A stretch of 64,000 nt of DNA from Euglena gracilis. Taxonomy: Eukaryota > Euglenida > Euglenophyceae > Euglenales. Position numbers and translations under genes: made by a program. Shown one piece after another: positions 20,393 through 32,030 of the stretch (the stretch's first letter is position 1; each line of letters begins with the position of its first letter). Location of the stretch: the NCBI GenBank assembly GCA_039621445.1, contig CP154954.1:74119653-74183652 (forward strand), read 5' to 3'. Below the pieces are notes generated by a model, which was given only the letters and a program-made list of their open reading frames with translations, ran no database searches and was not told the origin of the DNA.

Positions 20393-21865
20393 CAAAGCGG
20401 ATGCGACCCCGATCACTGAAGGACGCAAGACAGCTGGGCTTGGAGGTGGGGCGCAGCTGGTCCACCAGGCTTGGTCGTGGTGGCTAGTGTCATGGGTGTC
20501 ACGGGGGGGGGGGTCGGGGGGGGGGGGGGCGGGACGGCCGCCCCCCCCCACCGGGGATTTTGGAAAGAAAACAATTTTGCGGCACGAATGTGATATTTTT
20601 CTTTGCAATGCCATGTTCAATAGCTCAAAGGGCGTTACCGTCTCGGCTGCCTTCGGCAGCCACCTTACCAGTTGAAAACACGTTTTTGGAGAATGAATTT
20701 GCAAAATCCATTGGCCTCGGCCGCCTTTGGCGGCCGAAATAAAAATCCTTGAAAAAAGCCAAGAAGAAGCCATTTTTTTCATTTTGCACAAAATCATTTT
20801 TTTTGTTGACCCGCAGAGTTTCCCCCAAACTCGGCTGGTCAAGAAAATGGAGGGAGGGGGACATATGGGGATATCAGTTTGTATTCAAACAGCCAAGGTG
20901 AAAGTGGTTTGTGGGGTCCCAAAAAACAATTAGCATCAAAGGAGGGAGAAAACGTCGGGTTGTGGCCAAAATCAAACATCAAGAAGTGCCGTCCCCCCCC
21001 CCAGGTTGCGAAGTCGACAGTTGGGTTGAGTTGGGAGGTTTCCAAAAGGAGTTCTAACCATGATTTCGCTTTCTAGCTCAAGTTTTTGGAGCATTGGACT
21101 TCAAAAAAGACGTTAGCGTCTCGGCCCTTTCGGGGCCAGGAGGACAGAAAAAAATACATTTTGGTTGTGCCATAAAAAAAAAATTCCTCGGCGCTTCGCG
21201 CCGGGGAAAAAAGGATGTGCTCCAAATTTTGTCGGTTCCTCCCCCTACCGGGAAAAAATTGTTCCGACACTGCTGGCTAGTGTCACCAGGCAGCATTCCG
21301 GTCGTCAAAAAGGACGACTTTTGTCAATCGTAAATAACAGCCATTTATCCTCGTCAGTCAGAAACACAGGGAGTAATTTACATCGGTTTTGTCAAGAATG
21401 TTGCGGCGAGACCATTAGAGCATAAATGCTGCCCCGTCATTTATGGATCCGGCTTTTCCCGCCCGAGGGCTAAGAACAATGAAGTCGTCAGCAGGAACAA
21501 CGGTGGCCCGAAAATTTGGGCCTATATATTTGTGTAGGGCCTGACGTTCCTCAGTTGATCGCCAGGAGCAAGGAACCGTCCTTCCCTTTTTGCCGTGTTA
21601 CGAGGTGGTCTTGGGAGAAGTTCTCAATGGCGCTCTCTGCGACCTTTGCCTGCGGTTGCATCAGTGCGCAAGGGCCAGTTGTGGGGTGGGCTCAGGGCTC
21701 ACTTCAAGAATGTGGCCGCTCATGACTTCAGCCTTCCCCCCGAGCATCTCAGTCACATTTGTTGGCACGAACTTATGGTTTTTGTCGGGCACGTTCTGGA
21801 AATTTTCCAGTTTTACATCAAGATGACGGGAGGGGGGGTAGGGTCGGTGGGTCCGGCTGAGCCCC
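20393..21865. other. No gene; poly-G and hairpin-rich DNA
   Basis: The interval holds a 13-base G run at about 20516-20530 and hairpins such as GGCTGCCTTCGGCAGCC (20645), GGCCGCCTTTGGCGGCC (20719) and GGCGCTTCGCGCC (21190), all inside AT-rich sequence. It looks like decayed mobile elements. No exon was recognised. Confidence 0.5.
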
Positions 21866-22025
21866 CCCCCCCCCCCGGGGGGTTTTCTTAAGAACCCCCC
21901 AGGGGGGGGTCCAGCCTCCGGCTGGCAAAAAGGCTGCTGGCTGGAAATGAGTTGCTGGCTGGAACCCCCCCCCCGGGGTATGGGGGGGGGGAGGGGGGGT
22001 CCGGGGCTGGAGGGGGCTGGGCCGC
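21866..22025. repeat. CTTAAG/GGCTGGCAAAAAGG repeat
   Basis: GGTTTTCTTAAGAACCCCCC, then CAGCCTCCGGCTGGCAAAAA, GCTGCTGGCTGG and GGGGTCCGGGGCTGGAGG. It matches 15655-15800 and the reverse complement of 63290-63446. Confidence 0.65.
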
Positions 22026-22181
22026 GGACACCTTCCGGAGAACCTTCCTGGACACAATTATTGATCCCTAATGGACGAGAAAGTTGGACCCCCATAGACA
22101 TTTTTGTTGAGCCCCCCGTGGACACTTATGTGTGAGACTGGTGGTGTTTTTCTGCTTTTCCTTTTTCAGTTTGGGGGTGTG

Positions 22182-22892
22182 ATCCCTGTGTCCCCCCCCG
22201 TGTCCCCCCCCGTGTCCCCCCCGTGTCCCGCACTTCAGGGGGGTCCCTAGAAGGCGGCCAAGGCAACATACAGCATGAATTTTTAGCTGTTTGGCATCAT
22301 TTTCCACGGTTTTTCATGGATTCTCAAGGCATTTGACTTTCCCCCACCCACAATCCCTTTTTTTTTTTTCACCTAGTTTGGCCTGGAGCTTGGCTCGGGG
22401 TCAATGTGAAATAAATTTTTGGTCCCTCAAAAAGTCGCAAATTTCGTCCCAGAAGGTCCCGAAAAGAGGCATGTTTCCCCCGTGTCCCCCCCCCTTCCCC
22501 CCCCCGTGTCTCGCCCCACCCCCTTTTTTTTGTTTGCCTCATGCTTGTGGATTGTCCTGGTAATGTCACTGCTTAGCCTGCATCGCACCTTACATTGGTT
22601 GTTGTTGTCAATACTGCCTCCAATTACCACTTTTTTTTTTGAATATGTCGACCTTGAATGTTGCCAGTGTTTTCCCCATTACAGAATCAGTTGAAAGCAT
22701 CACTCAAATTCTATAACAAAACCCAAACTCCAAGCAGTTGCATGCCATGGATGTCGACCACCATCATCGAAGGCGAAATGAAAACTCCACCCCCATCCAA
22801 AACAAATAACAAACCCCTGAAAACAGGGATGTTCCCCCCGTTGACCCCCCCCCATGACCCCCCCCCCCGTGACCCCCCCGTGACCCGAACAA
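22182..22892. repeat. GTGTCCCCCCC / GTGACCCCCCC arrays
   Basis: Three further clusters of the C-run plus GTGTC or GTGAC unit at 22182-22232, 22478-22512 and 22833-22892, separated by unique AT-rich DNA without coding signal. Confidence 0.65.
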
Positions 22893-22919
22893 AGACCCTT
22901 TTCGGCTAGTTTTTATGGA

Positions 22920-23480
22920 AAAAATTTGGCCGGTGATGCCTAATTTGACAAAATCTTCATGCAGATTCCTAATTTTGAGTCATAAATTTTGCAAATTTGG
23001 GGAGGGTGATTCCAAATTTGCTGTCAAATTCCTGATTTTAGGTGTGGGGATTGCTAGTTTTTTTGATTTTCCCCCCAAAAATTTATCTTCCGTGATTCCT
23101 AATTTGGTCGGCAAAAGGGGGAGCACACGGCTGGCCGACGGCTGGCCGACGGCGTGACGGAAGCCGGGTCAGGTTGTCTATCTCATATGGGTAGCAAATG
23201 CCTAATTTGGCGTGCCAGTTCCGAATTTTGAGTGGCAAATTCCTGATTTTGAGGCGTAAATTCCTAATTTCATGTGTAAATTCCTAATTTTGAGTGGCAA
23301 ATGCCTAATTTTGTGTCAAATCCCGTTTTCATGTGGAAAATGCACAATTTTGGCTGGCATGAGTGGCAAATGTATATTTCGGGGTGAAAATTGCTTAGTT
23401 TCAGCACCTAATGCCAAAATTTGGTGTGCAAATGCTTCATGTTGGGTGCCAAATCTTCATTTCGGATGTGCGTTTTGAAT
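22920..23480. repeat. Degenerate 20-25 bp tandem repeat, CAAATTCCTAATTTTGAG
   Basis: Irregular repeats of AAATTCCTAATTTTGAGTGG and variants (GCAAATGCCTAATTTTG) over about 550 bp. AT-rich, with no coding potential. Confidence 0.75.
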
Positions 23481-23910
23481 TTTCTTTCGAATTCTACAAG
23501 AGGGGCTACAATTTTGGGTCACTTGAAACCATTTCACACAATATTTGAGCCTTTTTTTGTCCATTATAAGGTACCTTCGTCCATTATTAGGTAATTTTGC
23601 CAGTGGGACACCAGCTGAGCATTTTTTCGTCTTTCGAATAATATGTAGGCAAATAACCCTTCACAATGACTGCAGAATGACCCCCCCAAAAAGGGCTGAA
23701 ATGGTCAAAATTGGTCAAAAAGGTCCAAAATTGGCAAAAATTGACGAAAAATGACTTCAAATGGGCAAAAATGCAGCCTCCACCAACGATGAACATGACC
23801 TTGAAGGGAGATTGGCGGCGAAATTGTTTTTGCATTACAAGGCTGTGGCTCGGGTCATTTCCCTGTGAGTCACACGGCTGGCCGACGGCTGGCCGACGGC
23901 GTGCTCCCCC
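23117..23910. repeat. CGGCTGGCCGACGGCTGGCC pair with inverted borders
   Basis: The 20-bp GC block CGGCTGGCCGACGGCTGGCC occurs at about 23128 and 23880 in direct orientation. The outer borders GGGGGAGCAC (23118) and GTGCTCCCCC (23902) are inverted. This may mark the ends of an approximately 790-bp element that overlaps the tandem repeat to its left. Confidence 0.45.
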
Positions 23911-24430
23911 AAAATGTGGTGTTCCCCTCGTGACCTCCCTGTGAACCCCCCCGTGACCCCCCCCGTGACCTGAACCACCCCACAAAAGGCATCACCATCT
24001 CTTGCTGTCTGTTGGGTGGCTTGAAAGCTTCTAAATTGTGATGGATTTGTGCCATGATGTCAAAAATTGCCACATTTTTGTCACATTCAATGCCATCTTT
24101 CAAAAAAGCGCCACCGTCTCGCCGGCTTTTGGACGGTGGAAAAAAAAAACAATGGTTACATTTGGCATTGTCAAGGATCTCGCCCCCCGGAAAAAAAATT
24201 ACTTCTACACCCCTGCATGACCCCTCTGTCTGGTTCCAGAGCTGGCGTCTTTTGTTTTTCCTTTAAATAAAACCACAAAACCCCCCAAAAAACCGTTTTG
24301 AAGGGCCCGAAATGGTTTTGAAAGCAGTGTGTCCCGTCACATTCGTTGTTGCCTCGGCTCTGCATGATGCGCAGTGATCACAAAGCTGTTTTTTTTTGTA
24401 GTTCAATGTAACACAAAATAAATGTGGCTT

Positions 24431-25380
24431 TGGAAGACTTTAAGGAGAGGCTGCTTGTATTCTAGAGAAAAGCTAATGTTAAGTGTGGCCATCTATGTGA
24501 ATGTATGACATCCCAATGCGAGACACCGAGGAAGAGCTTTGGAGCAGTCGTTGGATGATTCCTCCGCCACCCACATTTGTGAAATTTTGAGAGCTAGCTT
24601 TTTTATCCCACCTTTTGAGTGGAAGATGCGAAGTCATCTTGTACGATCAATAATCAGACTCTCCACGACATTCCCACCAATTCCATTTGGATCTTAGGAT
24701 CTGCTGTGGAATTTTAAGTTCCTTGGTTCAGATTGTGTCAAACAGGTCTCCTTGCAAAATTGATCATCAGGGCCTAAATTTCATGGGTCAGAGGTTCAAT
24801 TATTCACGTCCCCGGGGGCCCTGTAGAAATGTACTCCATTCTCCCATTTCCTGCCCGACGGGGGCCAACAAAAATGTCCGGCCGGGTCCAACAATCGTGC
24901 CTGTCGGCTGTAGGAAGACTTTGAGAAGAGGTTGCTTTTACCCAAGAGTTATTGTCAAAGAATATTTTTGGAAGCTAATGTAAAGTGTGGCCATCTGTGT
25001 GAATTGATGACATTCCAATGCGAGACCCAGAGGGACGGAACAACCAAGGAACTTAAATTTCACAGCAGATGCTAAGATTCAAATGAAATTGGTGGGAATG
25101 TCTTCAAGAGTCTGCATGTTGATCTTACAAGATCACTTCGCACCATCCACCCAAAATGTGGGGCAAAGCTAGCTCTCAAAATTTTACAAATGTGGGAGGC
25201 ATTATCCACGTGGGAGGAATCATAGACAAATTGTTCCAGACAGGTTTCCCTTCAAAATTGTCCATCAGGGCCTAAATTTCATGGGTCAGAGGGTCAAATA
25301 TTCATGTCCCCGAGGCCCCATAGAAATGTCCTTCATCATCCTATTTCCTGCCCGGCTAGGGCGGGGATGGTTTGGTAACG
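24431..25380. repeat. Direct duplication with an inverted central block
   Basis: Outer parts are direct repeats: 24431-24526 matches 24910-25030 (GTGTGGCCATCT...), and 24729-24880 matches 25228-25380 (CATCAGGGCCTAAATTTCAT). The central part is inverted: 24544-24728 matches the reverse complement of about 25041-25227 (for example AATTGGTGGGAATGTC against GACATTCCCACCAATT). Copies differ by perhaps 15-20 per cent. No protein-like frame. Confidence 0.8.
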
Positions 25381-25419
25381 GACCCAAATAATCATGAAAT
25401 TTCAAGTTTTTTGCGTAAG

Positions 25420-25800
25420 ATTTCAGACCCTATTTTTCATCCTGTTTGAATTCCCGTGGAATTCGACAGAGACATCCGCCGGTTTGATGGCAATGACCAG
25501 ATGACCTGAGCACCTTGGACAGCAGGCATTCTCCACCAAAAGCCACTCCGGGAGCCGCACTTTTTCAAGTGCGGGTGATCTCCCGGTAGTGTGAAACCCC
25601 ATTTTTGGGGGGTTGGACCGCAATCTGAACAGTGGGGGACCAACCCGCCTCCCCCCCCCCCCCCCGCAGGCGGAGTGGGTTCGACCCAACCTGCCCCGGT
25701 CCAAAGACTATTTTGGGTAACTTTCCTCTTTTCTAGAAGAATTGGACATCCTAACCCACCAACCCTCAATTAAACGATAGTCAGCCGAGCCGGGGGGGGG
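25420..25800. other. No gene assigned; C-run and unique DNA
   Basis: Frames of about 90-110 codons on the minus strand are interrupted by a 16-base C run at about 25650 and lack splice framing or recognisable motifs. Confidence 0.35.
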
Positions 25801-25879
25801 GGGGGGCTGCAATTTGTGTGGGACTCGTCTTTTATAGCGTTTAAAAACACCCAAAACATTTTTCGCAGACCTGGTTGTG

Positions 25880-26095
25880 CCACATGTGGCCCAAAACTGG
25901 CCACCTGCTGTCACCGCCTTTGGCCCAAAACTGGCCCACCACATCTGGCCCAAAACTGGCCAGCATATGTGGCCCAAAACTGGCCACCACATTGGGCCTG
26001 AAACTGGCCCCCACATCTGGCCGAAAACTGGCCACCATCTGTGGCACAAATTTGGCCACCAACCGTGGCCCAAAATTGGCCACTGGTTGTGACAC
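25880..26095. repeat. Minisatellite, about 20-24 bp unit GGCCCAAAACTGGCCACCAC
   Basis: About nine to ten imperfect units of TGGCCCAAAACTGGCCACCA. Frames on both strands are open and give repetitive peptides with no homology. The following 26100-26640 is unique, apparently non-coding sequence. Confidence 0.85.
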
Positions 26096-26734
26096 AAAAG
26101 TGTTTAGGACTGTTTTTTTGGTTTTTTTTGGTTGAACAGCAGAAAAAGAAGGCAACAAACAAAAACAAGTCTCATACCAATTGCAGCGTGCTGACTTAAT
26201 AAACATTCTCCAGGTAACATGACTTCAGGTGATAAATGTGCTGGTCGTTGAATTCCTTCAGCAGCACACCACAACTGACACTAACCTTGACTTCAACTCA
26301 AAATTGTCCACTTAAAACCAGAAATCCAATCTTGTCCTTTCATGTTACTTCTCATAAATGTACCGTCCGTCCAGTCGGCGGCCTCCTGTCATTTCTGTCA
26401 TACCCGGAGAGGGTGAAATTAGGATTAGCGTCGCGAGCCCTACCAGGGATCGCATTTAGGATTTGCATACCAAGGGTGTTTCCTAACTTTCATGTACGGA
26501 AAATGATAGGAAAGGTTTCACAGATTTTATCTTTCTTTCAGAGCATTTTTCACTGCACCACCCTATGCCCGGCAGGGGCCATTGAAAATGTCCGGGCGGG
26601 TGTGACTGTCGGCTATAAGACCTGGAGGCCGGAGGGGGTGAGGGGGGGTCGCAACCGCTGGGGGGCCACTCACTTTTCCGCGAAAATGAAAAATGAAAAA
26701 TAGTACTCCCCCCCCAAACGCTAGACCCCCTGGG

Positions 26735-27065
26735 ACATACCACAAGTTGCCAAAAATGACCCCTTTTGGGTTGCCCGAGGGTCGGGTATGGGAATAGCTC
26801 GGGGGGGGGGGGCCTAGGTCCCCCCCCCCCGAGCTGTTCCCCCCCGTACTGTTCCCATTGGGCCGTAAAGGGTCCCGGGACGGGAATAGCTCGGGGGGGG
26901 GGGGCATGGTATATCGAGAACTGTGTCCTAGACGCCGGTTCGGGCGTGAAACCTGTTGCTGGGACGCCGGTTCGGGCGGTAGCCCGAACCCAGCGTCCCA
27001 GGCACAGGTTTCATTCACGCCCGGAAACCGTGGCTTGGGGGCTCCGGTTTCATGCCCGAACCGGC
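26735..27065. repeat. GAATAGCTCGGGGGG hairpin DNA and GACGCCGGTTCGGGC inverted repeats
   Basis: GGAATAGCTCGGGGGGGG (26792) faces CCCCCCGAGCTGTTCC (26826). A second copy at 26883 ends CATGG next to TA, like the right end of the TA-flanked family. Then GGGACGCCGGTTCGGGC (26960) pairs with GCCCGAACCCAGCGTCCC (26981). Similar AACCCGGCGTCCC text is at 33690. Confidence 0.5.
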
Positions 27066-27369
27066 GGCTGAGGAATCACGGCCAATTTCGCCCAAAATAC
27101 CCATGTTTGGGGCAGTTTTGGGCTGCTTTGGCCCAAATGGGCCGCCGGTCAAAAATGGCAGATTCCACACTTATGAAGCCATGTTACCCATTAATCGAAA
27201 GCTCTTCTCAAGGGCTTTCGACAGATGGCCACAGGATTCGGCCATAATGCACGCAGCGCTTATTTTCAGCGATCGTGTATTCCAAAATTTGACATCCTAA
27301 TTTGTCAAATCCCACAGCTTAGGTTGCATATCAAAAGAAAGGTCTCGCCAACACCTTTCACTTGGTACC

Positions 27370-28345
27370 CACAGAACTCCCAGGCCGGGCCGCCGGGCCG
27401 TCGGCCGGGCCGGGCAGGGCCGCTGGGCCGCCAGCTGGGCCGGGCAGAGGATGTGGCTCACCACGCTTTTGGGGGGGGGGGTGAGCGAAGCGTAGCGAAG
27501 CTAGCGCCGACTTGCCGGGCCGGGGCCGCCGGGCCGGGCCGTGCCGGGTCGGGTCAGGCCGCCGGGACGCCAGCCGGGCCGGGCCGGGCCGGGCCGGGCC
27601 AGGCCACCCGCCGCGCCGCCGGGCTGCCGGACCGCCGGCCGGGCCGGGCCAGGCCGCCGTCGGCCGGGCCAGGCCGGGCCGGGTCGCCGGGCAGCTGGCG
27701 GTGCCGCCGGGCCGGGTCAGAGTATGTGGCACACCACGCTTTTGGGGGGTTGGGGTGAGCTCACTTGCCGGTCCGGGCCGCCGGATGTGCCGCCGGTCCG
27801 GGCCGGGCCGCCGGGCCGCCGGCCGTGCCGGGCTGGGCCGGGCCAGGCCAGGCAGCCGTGCCGCCGGTCAGGGTTAAGGCCGGGCCGGGCCGCCGGCCGT
27901 GCCGTCGGCCGGGCCGGGCCGGGCCAGGCCTCCGGGAAGCCGGCTGTGCCGCCGGACCGCGCCGGGCTGCTAGCCGCCGGCCGGGCCGGGGCGGGTCAGA
28001 GGATGTGGCTCACCACGCCTTTGGGGGGGGGGGTGAGCGAAGCTCACGCGCGTAGCGAAGCTAGCGCCGACTTGCCGCGCCGGCCGGGTCGGGTTGGGCC
28101 GGGCCGGGCCGCCTGGCCGCCGGCCGTGCCGGGCCGACCCGCTGGGCCGGGCCGGGCCAGGCAGCCGGTTAGGGTTAGTGCCGCCGAGCCGTCGGCCGGG
28201 CCTGGCCGGGCCAGGCCTCCGGGCAGCCGGCTGTGCCGCCGGGCCGGGCCGGGCCGCTGGGCCGCCGGCCGGGCCAGGCCGGGTCAGAGGATGTGGCTCA
28301 CCACGCTTTTGGATGGGGGGGTGAGCGAAGCTCCCGCGCGTAGGG
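27370..28345. repeat. GC-rich higher-order tandem array, unit about 280 bp
   Basis: Stretches of GGCCGGGCC and GCCGCCGGGCC alternate with a conserved block GGATGTGGCTCACCACGC, TTTTGGGGGG, then GTGAGCGAAGC. The block starts at about 27446, 27720, 28003 and 28287, giving spacings of 274, 283 and 284 bp. GTAGCGAAGCTAGCGCCGAC follows in units 1 and 3. The long Gly/Pro/Arg-rich frames here are composition artefacts. A short GCCGGGCC patch also lies at 42128-42180. Confidence 0.85.
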
Positions 28346-29460
28346 AAGCTACCTCCAAAATTTTCATATCCCCCCCCCTTTTGCCATGAAATTCTTTCCT
28401 AGGGGGTGGTTCGGGACGCGGGGGGGGGACGCGGGGGGGACGCGGGGGGAACACCCCCCCTACCCTCACCCCCCCCCCATTTGGCTAATGGCCAGGCTCC
28501 TTCAGACCCCCAATTTGCCAACTAGGGGGGGGGGGACAATTAGGGGGGGGGCTCGAGGACCCCCTACCCCCAAATTTTTTCCCAATGCAAAATTTGTCGA
28601 TTTTTTGAGCACAGTTGAATTGCTCATGGCTTTTTCTTATCCGGCGAATTTTAAAATTTTTGAAACGGATATTTTTGGAGGTTTTCTAAGCCCTTTTTGC
28701 GACCTTTTTTGACGAGATTGACCGGTCTTGTCCCGAAGGCCAATTAGCCAATTAGGGGGGGGGGGCAAATAGGGGGGGGGGTGAGGGTACTTGCGCAATA
28801 TCCCCTTTTGCCAATTGACATATTTTTGGTCAAATTCATACACCAAAAAGCGCCGTTGCTTGGGTCGAAATTTTTTTCACCTCAAATCTTGGCATTTCTT
28901 TCCATTTTTGACCATGTCAAGGCAAATTTTCAATGGTTTCAACCAGAAAATTGATGAAAAGCGACCAAAATTGCCACCTACATCAAAAAGCAGGCTGAAA
29001 TGATGAATGAAAAGAAAGGCTGAAGTGATGAAGGTTGCTGCATTGTATGAAAATTGAAGGCTCGATTCTCGGGTCACGGGGGGTTCACGGGGGGGGGTCA
29101 CGGGGGGGTCACGGGGGCAGCACCGGCTCCGTGCGGATTTCCGGTGGTCGCCGTCGTGGTGGTCGGGCCGACCATGGTCGGGCCGATCTGTGGTGGTCCG
29201 GCCGACCACCATTTTTTTGCCCCCCCTTACTGTTCCCATTGGGGGGACGGGAACAGTACAGTGTCATAGCACTTTTTGTAAAGGATTCTTGGAACACAAG
29301 GTTAAAAAGGGGATTTTTTTTGGTCGGTTTTAGGTGCTTTCCATCCCACCAAAATCCAACCTAATGCCAAAATGGATGTTGTGGAGGTGCAATTTTCAAG
29401 CATGTAAAAAAAGAGCTTCATTTTGGCATTTTTGGTCGCCTTTTGGGTCTAACTTGGTTG
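28346..29460. other. No gene; poly-G landmarks and GTGAC array
   Basis: Contains GGGGGGACGCG units (28420-28450), AATTAGGGGGGGGG blocks at about 28515-28550 and 28745-28780, an inverted GGGGGGGTCACGGG array at 29084-29122 and CTTACTGTTCCCATTGGGGG at 29227. The rest is AT-rich non-coding DNA. Confidence 0.5.
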
Positions 29461-29479
29461 GTTGGTTCATGGCCCATGG

Positions 29480-30845
29480 GAACAGTAGGGGGGGGGGAGC
29501 TTGTCCCCCCCCCCCCTTACTGTTCCCCAGTGGCAAAAGGTAGACTGGGGGGGGGGTACCCAATTGGTTGGCCGACTAGGCCTGGTCGGCAGCTAGTCGG
29601 CGGGACAGGGGGGGGGGGTCCTGGGTGGTCGGCCGACTAGTCGGCCGACCACCCACTCTAATGTAGTTACGGGCCAGTTTCGCCGACTTTTAAGCCCCCC
29701 CCCCTGAGAAAAAAATTTGTCCAAATCACCCCAAAACCAGTCAAAACCCACCCAAATGGCTCCAAAACCCCCCAATCGGGGGTGAATATGCAAAAAAATT
29801 GGGGGAAAATGTCCATTTTGGGCCACTTTTGGCAAAAGAACACCTCTATCCGTTGTATATAAGTCAATATAAGTCAAATTTTGCACAAAAGGACTTAGCC
29901 CTCCAAGTATATTGCCAACATAGAAGGGATTTTGTTATTTGAGGGGGGGGTGCGGGCGGGCGGAGCCCCCCCCCCTATGCCAAAGTGAGCCACAAAAACG
30001 ACTTAACCCCGGAGTATGTTGCCAAAGTAGAGGGGATTTTGTTATTTGAGGGGGGGGGGGGGTGGGGGGGGCGGGGGAGCCCCCCCCGCCTATGCCAAAG
30101 TGAGCCACAAAAACGACTTAGCCCCGGAGTATGTTGCCAACATAGAAGGGATTTTGTTATTTGAGGGGGGGGGTGCGGGGGGGGGGGGGCGGAGCCCCCC
30201 CCCCTAAGCCAAAATGACCCACAAAAGTGACTTAGCCCCCGAGTATGTTGCCAACATAGAAGGGATTTTGTTATCTGGGCTCGGGTGGGGGTGGAGGGGG
30301 GAGTTTTCAGCCTGTCCTGATGCAGAATGCTTGCATTTCTAAAGGATTTTCATGTAATCCCTGTTTCGTCATTGGTTTTTTACCCCTCCGGACCCATCAA
30401 GGGCCCACCGACCCCCCACCGACCAAAAATTTCCATCTGAGGGTTTTCCTGTTGGTGTAAGGCACTTATTTGGCCCCATCCGGACCATTTCCGGGTGGTT
30501 TGGACCCGCCACAGACCATTTTTATGCCCACCGACTAGCCACCGACTAGTTTGCATACAATTTTCTTCATAAAAAGTCGGCGAGACTGGCCCGTAACTAC
30601 ATTAGAGTGGGTGGTCGGCCGACTAGTCCGCCGACCACCCAGGACCCCCCCCCCCCCCCCGTCTCGCCGACTAGCTGCCGACCAGTCCTAGTCGGCCGAC
30701 CAATTGGGTGGTCGGCCGACTAGTCGGCCGACCACCCAGGACCCCCCCCCCCCAGTCTACCGCCCAGGACCCTGTTCCCCCCCCTTACTGTTCCCATGGA
30801 CCCAAAAGGGGGCCACGGGACGGGAACAGTAAGGGGGGGGGACAT
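29480..30845. mobile_element. Long TIR element with GGTCGGCCGACTAGTCGGCC arms
   Basis: Arms of about 150-200 bp are inverted: GGTGGTCGGCCGACTAGTCG, ACTCTAATGTAGTTACGGGC (29618-29680) against GCCCGTAACTACATTAGAGT (30589-30608) and the same GTCGGCCGACTAG palindromes at 30610-30640 and 30708-30735. The outer ends carry a G run with GGGAACAGTA, and the right end is GACATGG followed by TA at the 3' border of hAT copy B. Its interior holds the four-unit tandem repeat at 29884-30290. No transposase frame was seen. Confidence 0.65.
29884..30290. repeat. Four tandem units of about 107-115 bp
   Basis: Units start CACAAAA...ACTTAG at 29884, 29991, 30106 and 30220, and share GTATGTTGCCAACATAGAAG, GGATTTTGTTATTTGAG and a G-run/C-run hairpin (TGCGGG...GGAGCCCC). 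The last unit is truncated. The G and C runs differ in length between units. Confidence 0.85.
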
Positions 30846-30847
30846 GG

Positions 30848-32030
30848 TAAGTAAAAAAGTAAAAAAGTTCTCTAGCTGGTCAGCTTCCCACCAGGTGGCC
30901 TTGTTCACTGACTGCTCGAAGATCTCAGTGGCAGCGTCCATCTGAGACACGCCGTAATCTCTTGAAGCAACATGTTCTCAGCACATTTCTGAAAGGGCAA
31001 CGAGTTAAAAAAAATGCACCAGTTTTTTGGAAAAGAGACACAACCATCGGTCCCCCCGTAAACGCTGGGCAGGCTTAAAGGGATTGGACTTTGCCAAGAA
31101 ACGGGAGATGTCAGCGTGATCCACCCCCCGGGAGTGTGCATACCCAGATGCCTTTGTACTCTGGTCGGCTGTGAGATTGGCACCGTTGTACGAGGGATGA
31201 AATAGGTATGCGCAGAGGAACGTCTCGTTCCCCATCAGTGAAAGTCATCGAGCGGTCCATTTTGGTGATGGGCTATCACCAAAGTGGACCGCTCGATGAT
31301 TTTCTTGTGCGCTGCCTTGAACGATTTCGGAAATTGTGCAAGGATCTCGATCCAGCTCGCCACAGCATCTGCTGGGTGCAGGGCTCACACGAACAGGGGG
31401 GGTCAGGGATTGTCAAATGCGCACATTGATCCTCGAAAAATACGCGAGGTCACCAAATTGGGAGGACCATTACCGAAGAAACCGAAGGAAGGCTGCACAC
31501 AGCAAGTTTGCATACGAGCCCTGACCACTGTATAGTAGTCACCCCGTGCATACATCATTTTTTTTTGCGATGGGGCTCAACATTGTATACATTGCTCTTC
31601 CGTGTTGCACATTTTCCAGGTCTCGATGGACAACCTCACCTGTTTTGAGGTGTGCCGCATCAATCTCGACCAGGTTGCCCCAATGGGCGTTGTAATACTC
31701 CAATGGCTTGAAAACCGTGCACCCACCGCGTGTCGTTCGGCAAAAGGAGGAGCATTTAGACGAAAATCGGGCAAACTATAGCACACCTGAGCAGGCTTGT
31801 GCTTACCGACCGGGGGGGGGGTCCGGGGGGACCCAGAAAATTTTAATTGTTGAAAATGGCCTTTTCCAGGAAAAAATCTGCATGGGTGCTTACGCCGACG
31901 TTTTCCCCACACAACCACATTTGCAGGGCTGCCATTTCAAAAACAGTCATTCCGCCTGGATCCTTTCACTCACATTTTAGCGCGCACTGCGATGGTTGTA
32001 CACAAACTAACGCAAGGTGACCTTCTGTGG
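30848..32030 (-). pseudogene. hAT transposase copy B, 5'-truncated
   Basis: Minus strand, homologous to copy A from the TRW region to the C-terminus: NAHWGNLVEIDAAHLKTGEV at 31.68 kb, a YLFHPSYNGANLTADQ segment at 31.2 kb, and KATWWEADQLENFF at 30.89 kb. It lacks the BED finger and the DGWT part. A 110-bp insert with G runs interrupts the segment near 31.8-31.91 kb. It is valuable as the empty-site reference for two insertions in copy A. Confidence 0.75.

Noticed and set aside
20186-23972. Telomere-like or centromere-like satellite from the GTGACCCCCCC clusters
   Set aside because: Each cluster has only three to five units and the clusters are dispersed; they look more like element ends.
25816-26206. 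Repetitive Trp/Pro/Lys frames
   Set aside because: Product of the GGCCCAAAACTGGCC minisatellite; both strands are open.
27225-28389. Gly/Ala/Pro/Arg-rich frames up to 282 codons
   Set aside because: The GGCCGGGCC filler is open in every frame, and the repeats do not preserve one frame between units.
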